Position numbers and translations under genes: made by a program. From JAYZAP01 sp964645285 (GTDB lineage: Bacteria; Pseudomonadota; Alphaproteobacteria; JAAXGF01): a stretch of 23,028 nucleotides of DNA. Numbering within the stretch: position 1 is the first letter of the stretch; the number at the start of each line of letters is the position of its first letter. Location: NCBI GenBank assembly GCA_964645285.1, contig CAZYDR010000058.1, positions 1-23,028 of the forward strand, given 5' to 3'. Under the pieces are notes generated by a model. It worked only from the letters and a program-made list of their open reading frames with translations. It was not told the DNA's origin and searched no databases. Of this stretch, positions 7,155 through 14,159 are shown one piece after another.

Positions 7155-8387
7155 CTAACCCGCCACGCCGAATTTCACCGCAAGGCGTTCGATGCCGCCA
7201 TCCATGGCGAAGTCGCGCCGCACCCGTACGTCGCCAGCCTGGCCGAGGCGTTCGCGCTGGGCCGGGTCGGCAATCAATTCGGCCAGAATATCCGCAAGGG
7301 CGGGGCAGTCGCCACCGTCGATCAGCCGGCCTGTATCGCCGTCGTCGATCAGTTCGGGGATGCCCGAGACCCGGGTCGAGATCACGCAGAGGCCCTGGGA
7401 CATGGCCTCCATAAGCACGTTGGGCAAGCCGTCGCGGTCGCCGTCGCCGGCGATGCGTGACGGCAGGACGAACAGATCGGCATTGCGGTAGGCGGCCAAC
7501 ACCACATCCTGGGGCTGGGCGCCGCGCCATTCGATGCGGCCATCGAGGCCGGCGGCCTGGGCCTGATCAGCCAGAGCCTGGCGTTTTTCGCCGCCGCCGA
7601 AATGAATCAGGCGCCAGTGCAGATCGTCGGGCAGCGCCGCCAATGCCGCCAGCAGATCGTCGAAACCCTTCTTCTCCACCGCCCGGCCGACCGCCAGAAT
7701 GGTCACCGGGTGGTCACTGTCGCTACCGTCGCGAGGCCGACCCTCGGACGCTGCTGGACAGGCGGAAAAGCGGCTGAAATCGAGGCCGTGATAGACCAGT
7801 TCGACCCGGCCCCGGGGCGCCAGGGCGTTTAGGTGATCAAAGCTGGCGGCGGCACAGGTGACGGCCCAATGGCAGGACGCCAGCTTCTCGCGCTTCTCCC
7901 ACTCCGGCGAGGTCCAGATGTCCTTGGCGTGAGCCGAACAACTCCATGGCAGGCCGGTAATCAGGGCGGCGTAGCGGGTGACCGACGACGGTGTGTGAAG
8001 AAAATGGGCATGGAGATGGCCGATAGCCGGGTTGAGCTCGGCGGCCAGGACCAGGGCCTGACCGAAGCGCCGCATCCGGTTGGCGCTGAGGTCGCGCCGC
8101 AGATCGTCGAACCAGACCTGACGCGCCGCACGGTAGCCGACCATGCGCCGGGCCCGGCGCCAGCCTCGCCACAGACGCAGCGGTTGGCGCGACAGGTACT
8201 CGGGCAGATAGCTTACCGGTGCCTCGATCTCAAGGTGGATTGGATGGCGATGGCTGTCGGTAGGATGGCGCAGGGAGATGATGGAAATTGCCAGGCCGGC
8301 CTGCTCCAGGGCGCGAATTTCCTGGGCGATAAAGGTCTCGGAAAGCCGTGGATAGCCCTTGAGGATGAAGGCGACCGTACCGCTCAC
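7155..8387 (-). CDS. Glycosyltransferase, GT4-like (exopolysaccharide type)
   Basis: GT-B glycosyltransferase of 410 residues. The N-terminus 'VAFILKGYPRLSETFIAQEI' is the hallmark of the colanic-acid/exopolysaccharide GT4 subgroup (WcaL/AmsK-like), and 'HLHAHFLHTPSSVTRYAA' and 'SAHAKDIW' support it. The donor domain shows 'ILAVGRAVEKKGFDDLL', 'IEWRGAQPQDVVLAAYRNAD' and an E-x7-E equivalent 'DRDGLPNVLMEAMSQGLCVI', then 'GIPELIDDGDTGRLI'. The start is a GTG at 8387, 12 bases after the stop of the first gene of the run; an upstream ATG is not available in frame before that stop. Members of this subgroup usually build exopolysaccharide or lipid-linked repeat units, but neither a polymerase nor a flippase of the Wzx/Wzy type is in the window. 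Confidence 0.92.
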   Translation of the reverse strand: MSGTVAFILKGYPRLSETFIAQEIRALEQAGLAISIISLRHPTDSHRHPIHLEIEAPVSYLPEYLSRQPLRLWRGWRRARRMVGYRAARQVWFDDLRRDLSANRMRRFGQALVLAAELNPAIGHLHAHFLHTPSSVTRYAALITGLPWSCSAHAKDIWTSPEWEKREKLASCHWAVTCAAASFDHLNALAPRGRVELVYHGLDFSRFSACPAASEGRPRDGSDSDHPVTILAVGRAVEKKGFDDLLAALAALPDDLHWRLIHFGGGEKRQALADQAQAAGLDGRIEWRGAQPQDVVLAAYRNADLFVLPSRIAGDGDRDGLPNVLMEAMSQGLCVISTRVSGIPELIDDGDTGRLIDGGDCPALADILAELIADPAQRERLGQAGDVRVRRDFAMDGGIERLAVKFGVAG

Positions 8388-8399
8388 TGTAGTGCTGAT

Positions 8400-9629
8400 C
8401 TACCCGGTCTGGCGTGCGGGCGTCGCCACGCTGTCCCGCTTGCGACTCTCAAGGCGGCGGCCAACCAATCGGTTGACCGTCTTAATGCCGTCGAGCAGCC
8501 TCGGGATCACCACCTTGGAAGGCGCTCCGCGATGGGGCAGATCGCGCAGGGCGTCAGCCATGATCTCCGGATTGCGCCCGTTGTTGTCGAGCAGCATGGA
8601 GATCAAGCCGTGGTCACGGGCTTGGGTCGCGCGGATCGCCTGTTCCATGCGCGGAACCTCGCGGGGCACGATCAACGCCGGTTTGTCGAACGACAGAATT
8701 TCGCAGAAAGTGTTGTAGCCGCCCATGGCGACGATGCCGGCGGCGTTGACCATCAGCGGCTCGAGGTGGGTATCGAAGACGATTGCCTTGAGCCGCGGAT
8801 TGGCGGCCACTCGTTGCTGGAACTGGGCCTGGATCTCGGGCTGCATGAACGGCCCAAGCACCAGAAGTGCGTTCCACGGCGGTGGCGAGGCGCTTTCGTA
8901 GGCCCGCAACACCCAGTCGATCAAGCCGTCACCATCGCCACCACCGCCCGTGGTGACCAGCAGGTAAGGCTCCTCGACCAGTTCCGCCACCGTCGGCAGC
9001 GGGGTCGACGGCATGGGCCGCGGCAGGTAGCCGGTAAAGGTGACTTTGTCGCGCACCGCCTGGGGCAGGCCGATGTTGGCCAGGGGGTCCCAGATTTGCG
9101 GCAGGCCGTAGACCCATATGTCGTCGTAGAGATCGCGCAGCGCCGGCAGCACATTTTTGCACCGCCACTCGGGCATCAGCAGGGCCGGCTCGTCGAGCAC
9201 GTCGCGCAGGCCGAGCACCAGTTGGGTGCCGCGCTCCTTGAGCATGGTCAGGGTGTCGAGCACCTCGCCGCGCAGGCCCAGGGGCTCCTTATCGACGATG
9301 AAGATGTCGGGGTCAAAAATCTCGGCCGCGTGCCGCATGATCGAGGCGCGCATGGCCAGGGTGTGTTCGATGTCGATATGCAGGTTGAGCGAGGTGTACT
9401 CGCCATTGCGCAGCTTGATGACGCCGGGCACGCGGATGAAATCGACGCGGGCGCGGAAATCGAAGCTGCCGATGATCGGCGAGCCCGAGAGAATCATCAC
9501 CGAAAGATGCTTGTACTCTTCCACCAAGGCATGGGCGATGGCCCGGCACCGCCTCAGGTGTCCCAGCCCGAAAGTATCGTGGCTATAGATCAGTATTCGC
9601 CGGTCGCCAGAGGCTTGGCTCATGGTCAT
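8400..9629 (-). CDS. MurG-like predicted glycosyltransferase (COG4671 type), long paralogue; first gene of the run
   Basis: Predicted GT-B glycosyltransferase of 409 residues. Near the N-terminus 'YSHDTFGLGHLRRC' is the Gly-rich acceptor-site loop. 'FIVDKEPLGLRGEV' and 'LVLGLRDVLDEP' follow. The second half carries 'KVTFTGYLPRP', 'TTGGGGDGDGLIDW' and the donor-binding region 'AMGGYNTFCEILSF' then 'VPREVPRMEQAIRA'. These motifs match, in order, the gene at 4277-5428. This is the first gene of the minus-strand run, facing the 420-base intergenic region. The start is uncertain between the ATGs at 9629 and 9623; neither has a good Shine-Dalgarno, the nearest purine run being roughly 15 bases upstream. 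Acceptor and donor are unknown. Confidence 0.88.
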   Translation of the reverse strand: MTMSQASGDRRILIYSHDTFGLGHLRRCRAIAHALVEEYKHLSVMILSGSPIIGSFDFRARVDFIRVPGVIKLRNGEYTSLNLHIDIEHTLAMRASIMRHAAEIFDPDIFIVDKEPLGLRGEVLDTLTMLKERGTQLVLGLRDVLDEPALLMPEWRCKNVLPALRDLYDDIWVYGLPQIWDPLANIGLPQAVRDKVTFTGYLPRPMPSTPLPTVAELVEEPYLLVTTGGGGDGDGLIDWVLRAYESASPPPWNALLVLGPFMQPEIQAQFQQRVAANPRLKAIVFDTHLEPLMVNAAGIVAMGGYNTFCEILSFDKPALIVPREVPRMEQAIRATQARDHGLISMLLDNNGRNPEIMADALRDLPHRGAPSKVVIPRLLDGIKTVNRLVGRRLESRKRDSVATPARQTG

Positions 9630-10050
9630 CCCAGTCTTCTACTTCCACCCAGTCTGTCTACCGCCGCAATGGCACGCGAATCGCCAGCGGCGACAACGCC
9701 GAAATGTCTCTCTCACGATGTCAACGGACCCCCAATTCAGGACCGCACCGACTTACCGCTCCCCTACGTGCGCTGACGGCACTTTGACCCAGTTATGGAC
9801 ACCGTGCCAAGAATCAAATCGGCCAGCACTCAGTTTTTACGTCCGAACTACGCGCAATTGCAACACGTTAAACTTGTTATTTATGGTCGACCTTGGCACA
9901 TACAAACCTCTGGCGAAAGCATGTTTTCCCTTTTACGATAGGTATTTGGTCGGGCGCGAAAGCGTTTACCCGCTGTCGAAGCTGGGTTAATGTTTCGTCC
10001 GCTATCAAGCAGGGGAACATAAGGCCCGCGCAAACGGCGCGGCCGGGTAT
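9630..10050. promoter_or_regulatory. Divergent intergenic region between the glycan run and the exporter operon
   Basis: No convincing gene lies in these 420 bases. It must hold the start signals for both divergent operons. The stretch from about 9825 to 9965 is clearly more AT-rich than its surroundings. At 9858-9863 there is a palindromic TTGCAA that could act as a -35 element on either strand. On the minus strand it is followed after 18 bases by TAAAAA. On the plus strand TATTTA lies 15 bases beyond it, which is short. A TTGACA on the minus strand at 9724-9719 has no good -10 partner. An imperfect GC hairpin at about 10023-10045 lies just before the exporter start. None of these is strong; exact promoters are not resolved. 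Confidence 0.4.
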
Positions 10051-10056
10051 GTGGCA

Positions 10057-12714
10057 ATGGAAAAAACTGCGTTTAAATTCATCGTCCGCTACAGCATGCG
10101 CCAGCAGTTCATGGTGCTGGCGATCACGCTGATTTCGTTGCCATTCTATTACGTCTCCCTGGAAATCCCCAAGAAGATCATCAACGGCGCCCTGAACACC
10201 GAGTCGAAAACCTATCTCGACCCGGTTGGGTTCTTCGGCGTCGACATCGTTCAGCTTGACCGCGAGCCGCTGCTCTACACCCTCTGCGCGATCTACCTCG
10301 TACTGGTGATCATCAATGGCGGCCTCAAATATTACATCAACGTTTTCAAAGGTTTGCTTGGCGAACGCATGTTGCGCCGGCTGCGCTATCAACTTTATTC
10401 CCGCATCCTGCGGTTTCCTCTGCCGCACTTTCGCAAGGTCTCCCAGGGCGAGATAATTCCCATGATCACCGCCGAGGTCGAGCCGCTCGGCGGTTTCATC
10501 GGCGATGCCTTTACCCTGCCGGTTTTTCAGGGCGGACTGCTGATCACGGCGCTAATTTTCATCATGGCCCAGGACTGGAAGCTCGGGCTCATGGCGCTGA
10601 TGTTCTATCCGGTTCAGGGCTATGTCATTCCCAAGCTCCAGCGCAAGGTCAACCTGCTGGGCAAGGAGCGGGTGCGTCATGTGCGCAAGCTCGCCGACCG
10701 CATCGGCGAGACCGTCTCGGGGACCCAGGAAATTCATGCCAACGACACGGCAAATTACGAGCTTGCCGACTTCTCGCACCGTCTCGGCGATATTTTCCGT
10801 ATCCGCTTCGACATTTTCCGCAAGAAGTTCTTCGTTAAGTTTCTCAACAATTTCATCAACCAGTTCACGCCGCTGATGTTCTTCTCGGTGGGCGGCTATC
10901 TGGTGATTGTGGGCGACTTGTCGATTGGCGCCCTGGTCGCCGTCATGGGCGCCCAGAAGGACATCGCCTCGCCGTGGAAGGAATTGCTCAACTTCTATCA
11001 GATTCAGGCTGACGCTAAGATCAAGTACGATCAGGTGGTGTCCCAGTTCGAGCCCGCGGGCATGCGTGACGAAGAGGAGATGGCAGCCGACGACGGGGCG
11101 CCAGAGCCGCTCAGTGGCAATCTGGCCGTGGCCAATCTTTCCCTGACCGACGACGACGTCAAGATCATCGACGGGGTGTCGTTCAACTTCAGCCTCGACG
11201 AGCGGGTCGCCATCGTCGGCGCCAGCGGCAGTGGTAAGGAAGAACTCGCCCTGATGCTCAGCCGATTGATCGACCCCACCGGCGGCCGTATCGACATGGG
11301 CGGCAAGGAGCTTGGTAATCTGCCCGAAGCGGTAACCGGCCATCGCATGGCCTTCGCCGGCGCTGCTCCGTTTTTTGTCTCCGCCAGTGTCGGCGACAAC
11401 CTGATCTACGGCCTCAAGCACCGGCCCCTTGGTGCGGCCGAGCACGATGATGAAGCAAACTGGGCGTGGCACCTCAAGGAGGCCGAGTTGTCGGGTAACT
11501 CGACCAACGACATCAAGGCCGACTGGATCGATTACGGTGCGGCGGGTGTCGATAGCCGCGAGGCACTCATGGCCGAGGGCATCCACGCCCTGGCCGTCGC
11601 CGAGATGATCACCGACGTTTATGATTTTGGCCTGCGCGGCACCATCGACCCGGCGGCGCGGCCCGATGTGGCCGAACGTATCCTCGCCGCCCGCGCCACC
11701 CTGCGCGAACGGCTCGCCGCGCCGGACTGCGCCGGGCTGGTCGAATCCTTCGACCGCGAAAGCTACAACACCAACGCCACCGTGGCGGAAAACCTGCTGT
11801 TCGGCACCCAGGTCGGCGACACCTTCGACGTCGAGAACCTGGCCGACAACCGCTATCTCCGTTCGACCCTGGATAGCTGCGGTCTGACCGATGATCTGCT
11901 GCGCGACGGCCATCAGGTAGCGGTGACCATGCTGGAAATTTTCTCGGACCTGGCGCCCGATCATGAGTTCTTTGAGCAGTTCAGCTTCATCAAGGCCGAC
12001 GAACTACCAGACTACAAGGACCTGATCGGCCGCGCCGACATCGACAATCTTGGTGAACTCGACGCTGACGACCAGCGCCGCCTGCTGGCCCTGCCGCTCA
12101 AGTTAATTCCCGCGCGTCACCGTCTTGGCGTGATCGAGGATGACATGCAGGTGCGGCTGCTTGAGGCTCGTGCCGCCTTTGCCCGCGATATGCCCGAGAA
12201 CCTCAAGGGCGCCATCGAGTTTTTCGACGCCGAACACTACAACGCCGCCGGCACCCTGCAGGACAACATCCTGTTCGGCAAGCTGGTATTCGGCCAGGCC
12301 CAGGCGGAAAGCCGGGTCGGCGGGTTGATCAGCGAGGTGATCGACGAGCTTGGTCTGCGCGACACGGTGGTCGAGGTCGGGCTCGACTTCCAGGTCGGCA
12401 TCGGTGGCTCGCGCCTGTCGACCGGCCAGCGTCAGAAGCTGGCCATTGCCCGGGCCGTGCTCAAGCGTCCGGATGTATTCATCATTTCCGAAGGTACGGC
12501 GGCCCTCGATGGCGCCACCCAGACCACGGTCACCAGGAATTTGCTCGAGGCCTTCAAGGGCCTTGGGCTGATCTGGATTCTGCACCGGCCCAGTCAGGCC
12601 AGCCAGTTCGACCGCGTGCTGGTCATGCGTGGCGGCCACGTTGCCGAACAAGGCGAGTATGTCGAACTCAACAAGCCCGATACCCATTTGACCGAGCTCA
12701 TGGCGGCGGAATGA
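10057..12714 (+). CDS. ABC exporter-type protein with degenerate, expanded nucleotide-binding domain
   Basis: Fused TMD-NBD protein of 885 residues, well above the usual 580-620 for this type. Residues 1 to about 330 form an ABC exporter membrane domain with about six hydrophobic segments. The NBD is atypical. Walker A is GASGSGKEE (388-396), with the Ser/Thr after Lys394 replaced by Glu. No clear Q-loop Gln is present ('MAFAGAAPFF', about 431-440). The signature is LSTGQ (787-791). Walker B is FIISEG, with Ser811 in place of the Mg-binding Asp, but the adjacent catalytic Glu812 and H-loop His843 ('ILHRPSQA') remain. About 300 extra residues sit between Walker A and the signature and contain duplicated segments (541-623 and 700-782). 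Start ATG 10057 or GTG 10051; neither has a clear Shine-Dalgarno. Substrate unknown. It leads the operon with the cNMP-binding and methyltransferase genes. Confidence 0.88.
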   Translation: MEKTAFKFIVRYSMRQQFMVLAITLISLPFYYVSLEIPKKIINGALNTESKTYLDPVGFFGVDIVQLDREPLLYTLCAIYLVLVIINGGLKYYINVFKGLLGERMLRRLRYQLYSRILRFPLPHFRKVSQGEIIPMITAEVEPLGGFIGDAFTLPVFQGGLLITALIFIMAQDWKLGLMALMFYPVQGYVIPKLQRKVNLLGKERVRHVRKLADRIGETVSGTQEIHANDTANYELADFSHRLGDIFRIRFDIFRKKFFVKFLNNFINQFTPLMFFSVGGYLVIVGDLSIGALVAVMGAQKDIASPWKELLNFYQIQADAKIKYDQVVSQFEPAGMRDEEEMAADDGAPEPLSGNLAVANLSLTDDDVKIIDGVSFNFSLDERVAIVGASGSGKEELALMLSRLIDPTGGRIDMGGKELGNLPEAVTGHRMAFAGAAPFFVSASVGDNLIYGLKHRPLGAAEHDDEANWAWHLKEAELSGNSTNDIKADWIDYGAAGVDSREALMAEGIHALAVAEMITDVYDFGLRGTIDPAARPDVAERILAARATLRERLAAPDCAGLVESFDRESYNTNATVAENLLFGTQVGDTFDVENLADNRYLRSTLDSCGLTDDLLRDGHQVAVTMLEIFSDLAPDHEFFEQFSFIKADELPDYKDLIGRADIDNLGELDADDQRRLLALPLKLIPARHRLGVIEDDMQVRLLEARAAFARDMPENLKGAIEFFDAEHYNAAGTLQDNILFGKLVFGQAQAESRVGGLISEVIDELGLRDTVVEVGLDFQVGIGGSRLSTGQRQKLAIARAVLKRPDVFIISEGTAALDGATQTTVTRNLLEAFKGLGLIWILHRPSQASQFDRVLVMRGGHVAEQGEYVELNKPDTHLTELMAAE
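11671..11919 (+). repeat. Intragenic protein repeat, copy 1 (exporter NBD insertion)
   Basis: Residues 541-623 of the exporter align with residues 700-782 over their full 83-residue length with an almost constant offset of 157-159. Conserved landmarks include 'RILAARAT' against 'RLLEARAA', 'FDRESYN' against 'FDAEHYN', 'TVAENLLFG' against 'TLQDNILFG', and 'CGLTDDLL' against 'LGLRDTVV'. The copy ends where a signature motif would be expected, but none follows. The similarity is at protein level; the DNA copies are diverged, so the duplication is old. Confidence 0.7.
12148..12396 (+). repeat. Intragenic protein repeat, copy 2 (joins the LSTGQ signature)
   Basis: Residues 700-782 of the exporter are the second copy of the 83-residue segment. 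This copy is followed a few residues later by the LSTGQ signature, so it occupies the normal place of the NBD helical subdomain. A third, shorter echo is the 'SASVGDNLIYG' motif at residues 442-452, which is where an ordinary exporter NBD would place its single copy. Confidence 0.7.
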
Positions 12715-12737
12715 TCGGCCGTCATTGGAGCCGCTCG

Positions 12738-12743
12738 AGGAGG
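12738..12743 (+). promoter_or_regulatory. Strong Shine-Dalgarno AGGAGG before the cNMP-binding gene
   Basis: A perfect AGGAGG lies 7 bases before the ATG at 12751. It is the best ribosome binding site in the window and contrasts with the weak one before the exporter. It suggests that the cNMP-binding protein is made in larger amounts than the exporter from the same transcript. Confidence 0.8.
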
Positions 12744-12750
12744 ATATAAG

Positions 12751-13212
12751 ATGCCGCTTGGGGAAGATGTCGAACTGCTACGGACCATTCCGCTGTTCGC
12801 CAAGATCGAGGCCAGCAAGCTCAAGCTGCTCGCCTTCACAAGTCAGCGGCTGACCTTCAACGCCGGCGACAGCCTGTTCTTTCAGGGCGACAACGGTGAC
12901 GCCCTGTACATCATTGTCGAAGGTGACGCGGACATCCTGATCGATGCTCCCGGTGGCCCCATAACCGTAGCGACCATGGGCAAGAACGACTTTGTCGGCG
13001 ACATCGCCGTGTTGTGCGACGTGCCGCGAACCGCCACGGTGACCGCGACCAGCCAGCTCACCACCATGAAGATTTCCAAGGAGCTGTTCTTCCAACTGGT
13101 CTGCCAGTTTCCTCAGATCGCCATCGAGATCATGCGTGAGCTGGCCCAGCGCCTCGATGTCACCACCCGGCGGCTGCAGGACGCGATCAGCAAGCTCGCC
13201 GCAACAGAGTGA
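12751..13212 (+). CDS. Stand-alone cyclic nucleotide-binding domain protein
   Basis: A 153-residue protein made of one Crp-type cNMP-binding domain. The beta-roll is visible as 'LTFNAGDSLFFQGDNGDALYIIVEGDADIL' broken over residues 34-63, and the phosphate-binding cassette is 'VGDIAVLCDVPRTATVTA' at 82-99. Arg93, which binds the cyclic phosphate, is present; the usual Glu of the cassette (G-E-x-A) is Asp84. After the C-helix the protein ends near residue 153 with no helix-turn-helix, so it is not a Crp/Fnr DNA-binding regulator. It probably senses a nucleotide and acts through protein contact. It lies 36 bases after the exporter gene and overlaps the methyltransferase start (GTGA), so the exporter or methyltransferase is the obvious partner. 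That is inference. Confidence 0.9.
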   Translation: MPLGEDVELLRTIPLFAKIEASKLKLLAFTSQRLTFNAGDSLFFQGDNGDALYIIVEGDADILIDAPGGPITVATMGKNDFVGDIAVLCDVPRTATVTATSQLTTMKISKELFFQLVCQFPQIAIEIMRELAQRLDVTTRRLQDAISKLAATE

Positions 13213-13700
13213 GTCGCCTCGACAGCGTCATCCGCCGGCTTGAGACCCAGCGCGATTGTATCGACGCCGCCGTCGGCCTGATTGGCGAGGTTTCCGGCCC
13301 GGTTCTTGAGATCGGTCTCGGCAACGGTCGCACCTACGACCACTTACGTGAACTATGTGGCGGCCGCGAAATCTTCGTGTTTGACCGCCGCATCGCCGCC
13401 CATCCGGACTGTGTGCCCGATGAGGCCCACATGTTTCTCGGTGATTTCGCCGATATCTTTCCCGGCGCCGGTCCTCGCATCGGCGCGCCGGCGGCGCTGG
13501 CCAACGCCGACATCGGTACCGGCAACGCGGCGGCCAGCCGGGCTCTGGGCGAGCGCCTGGCGGGCTGGCTGGCGCCACTTATGGCGCCCGGCGGGGTAAT
13601 CGTCGCCGACCAGCCCATGACGGTGACGAACTGGCAGGCCCTGCCACCCCCCGCCAGTGTCGGCGAAGGCCGCTATTTCATGTATCAAGCGCCATCATGA
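13209..13700 (+). CDS. Small class I SAM-dependent methyltransferase
   Basis: A 163-residue protein with a class I methyltransferase core. Motif I is 'VLEIGLGNGRTYDHL' (residues 32-46), with the acidic residue and Gly loop that bind SAM. A second acidic motif is 'IFVFDRR' near 55-61, where Asp59 would bind the ribose. Later strands are 'GGVIVADQPM' and the C-terminal 'GRYFMYQAPS'. It is short for the family and lacks any extra substrate-recognition domain. It starts with a GTG at 13209 overlapping the TGA of the cNMP gene, and its end overlaps the convergent GNAT gene by 6 bases. The substrate could be a small molecule, glycan or protein; nothing in the sequence decides this. Confidence 0.85.
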   Translation: MSRLDSVIRRLETQRDCIDAAVGLIGEVSGPVLEIGLGNGRTYDHLRELCGGREIFVFDRRIAAHPDCVPDEAHMFLGDFADIFPGAGPRIGAPAALANADIGTGNAAASRALGERLAGWLAPLMAPGGVIVADQPMTVTNWQALPPPASVGEGRYFMYQAPS

Positions 13701-14159
13701 GTCAGGTGGGGGCTGAAGCGGCTTTCGCATATAGACCCGGTCATAGCCGGACACTCGGCGGCGAGTGGTTTCCACATAGCCTCGCGCGGTGTAGAGCGCG
13801 ATGTTTTCGGTCATCATTTCGTGGGTGTAGAGGTCGAGCGACGGGTATCCCTGGCGTCGCGCCTCGGCTTCAGCGAAAACCATCAGGCGGTCGCCATGGC
13901 CCTGGCCCTGGTGATCCGGGTGGATCGCCACGTTGTCGGGCAATAGGCCGCCGTCCTGATCGATCAACACCACCACGCCGATGACCGCATTGTCTTCGGT
14001 CAAAACGAAGACCGTGTGTTTGGCGATAACCTTGGTGTAGTCATCAAGCATGGGGCCGGGCGGTTTGCTCATGCGTTCCACGTAGACCGCGTAGGCCGCC
14101 GCCACACAGGCGGTTACCGCCGGCGCGTCTGCCTCCAGGGCCACGCGGATAACCGTCAT
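13695..14159 (-). CDS. GNAT family N-acetyltransferase
   Basis: A 154-residue acetyltransferase of the Gcn5-related fold. Motif A is 'NVAIHPDHQGQGHGDRLM' (residues 76-93), containing the acetyl-CoA pyrophosphate loop Q-x-x-G-x-G as Q84-G-Q-G-H-G. The C-terminal part 'NIALYTARGYVETTRR' is the usual motif B. All elements of a functional enzyme are present. The ATG at 14159 overlaps the stop of the enoyl-CoA hydratase-like gene (ATGA), making it the last gene of the xthA run. Its stop overlaps the end of the convergent methyltransferase gene. The acceptor amine is unknown. Confidence 0.92.
   Translation of the reverse strand: MTVIRVALEADAPAVTACVAAAYAVYVERMSKPPGPMLDDYTKVIAKHTVFVLTEDNAVIGVVVLIDQDGGLLPDNVAIHPDHQGQGHGDRLMVFAEAEARRQGYPSLDLYTHEMMTENIALYTARGYVETTRRRVSGYDRVYMRKPLQPPPDS

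Noticed and set aside
6042..7460. 472-codon plus-strand open frame
   Set aside because: It is antisense to the GT4 genes; composition is shadow-like and no motif is visible.
7833..9776. Very long plus-strand open frame (647 codons) opposite two glycosyltransferase genes
   Set aside because: It is antisense to two genes with clear GT motifs, and its translation is rich in His, Arg, Gln and Gly without any recognisable domain. High GC content makes such shadows common.
9889..9912. Possible sigma-54 promoter around TTGGCAC
   Set aside because: The expected GC element with correct spacing (TTGCA-like, about 5 bases on) is absent.
9622..9990. 122-codon plus-strand open frame in the divergent intergenic region
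   Set aside because: It begins inside the opposite gene's start, has no recognisable domain or ribosome binding site, and spans the AT-rich control region.
9990..10022. Ten-residue upstream open reading frame (ATG at 9990, TAA at 10020) before the exporter
   Set aside because: It has no Shine-Dalgarno and no codon pattern suggesting an attenuator, and so short a frame arises easily by chance.
10552..11964. 470-codon minus-strand open frame inside the exporter gene
   Set aside because: The exporter frame has clear membrane segments and ABC motifs; the antisense frame has none and lacks a ribosome binding site.
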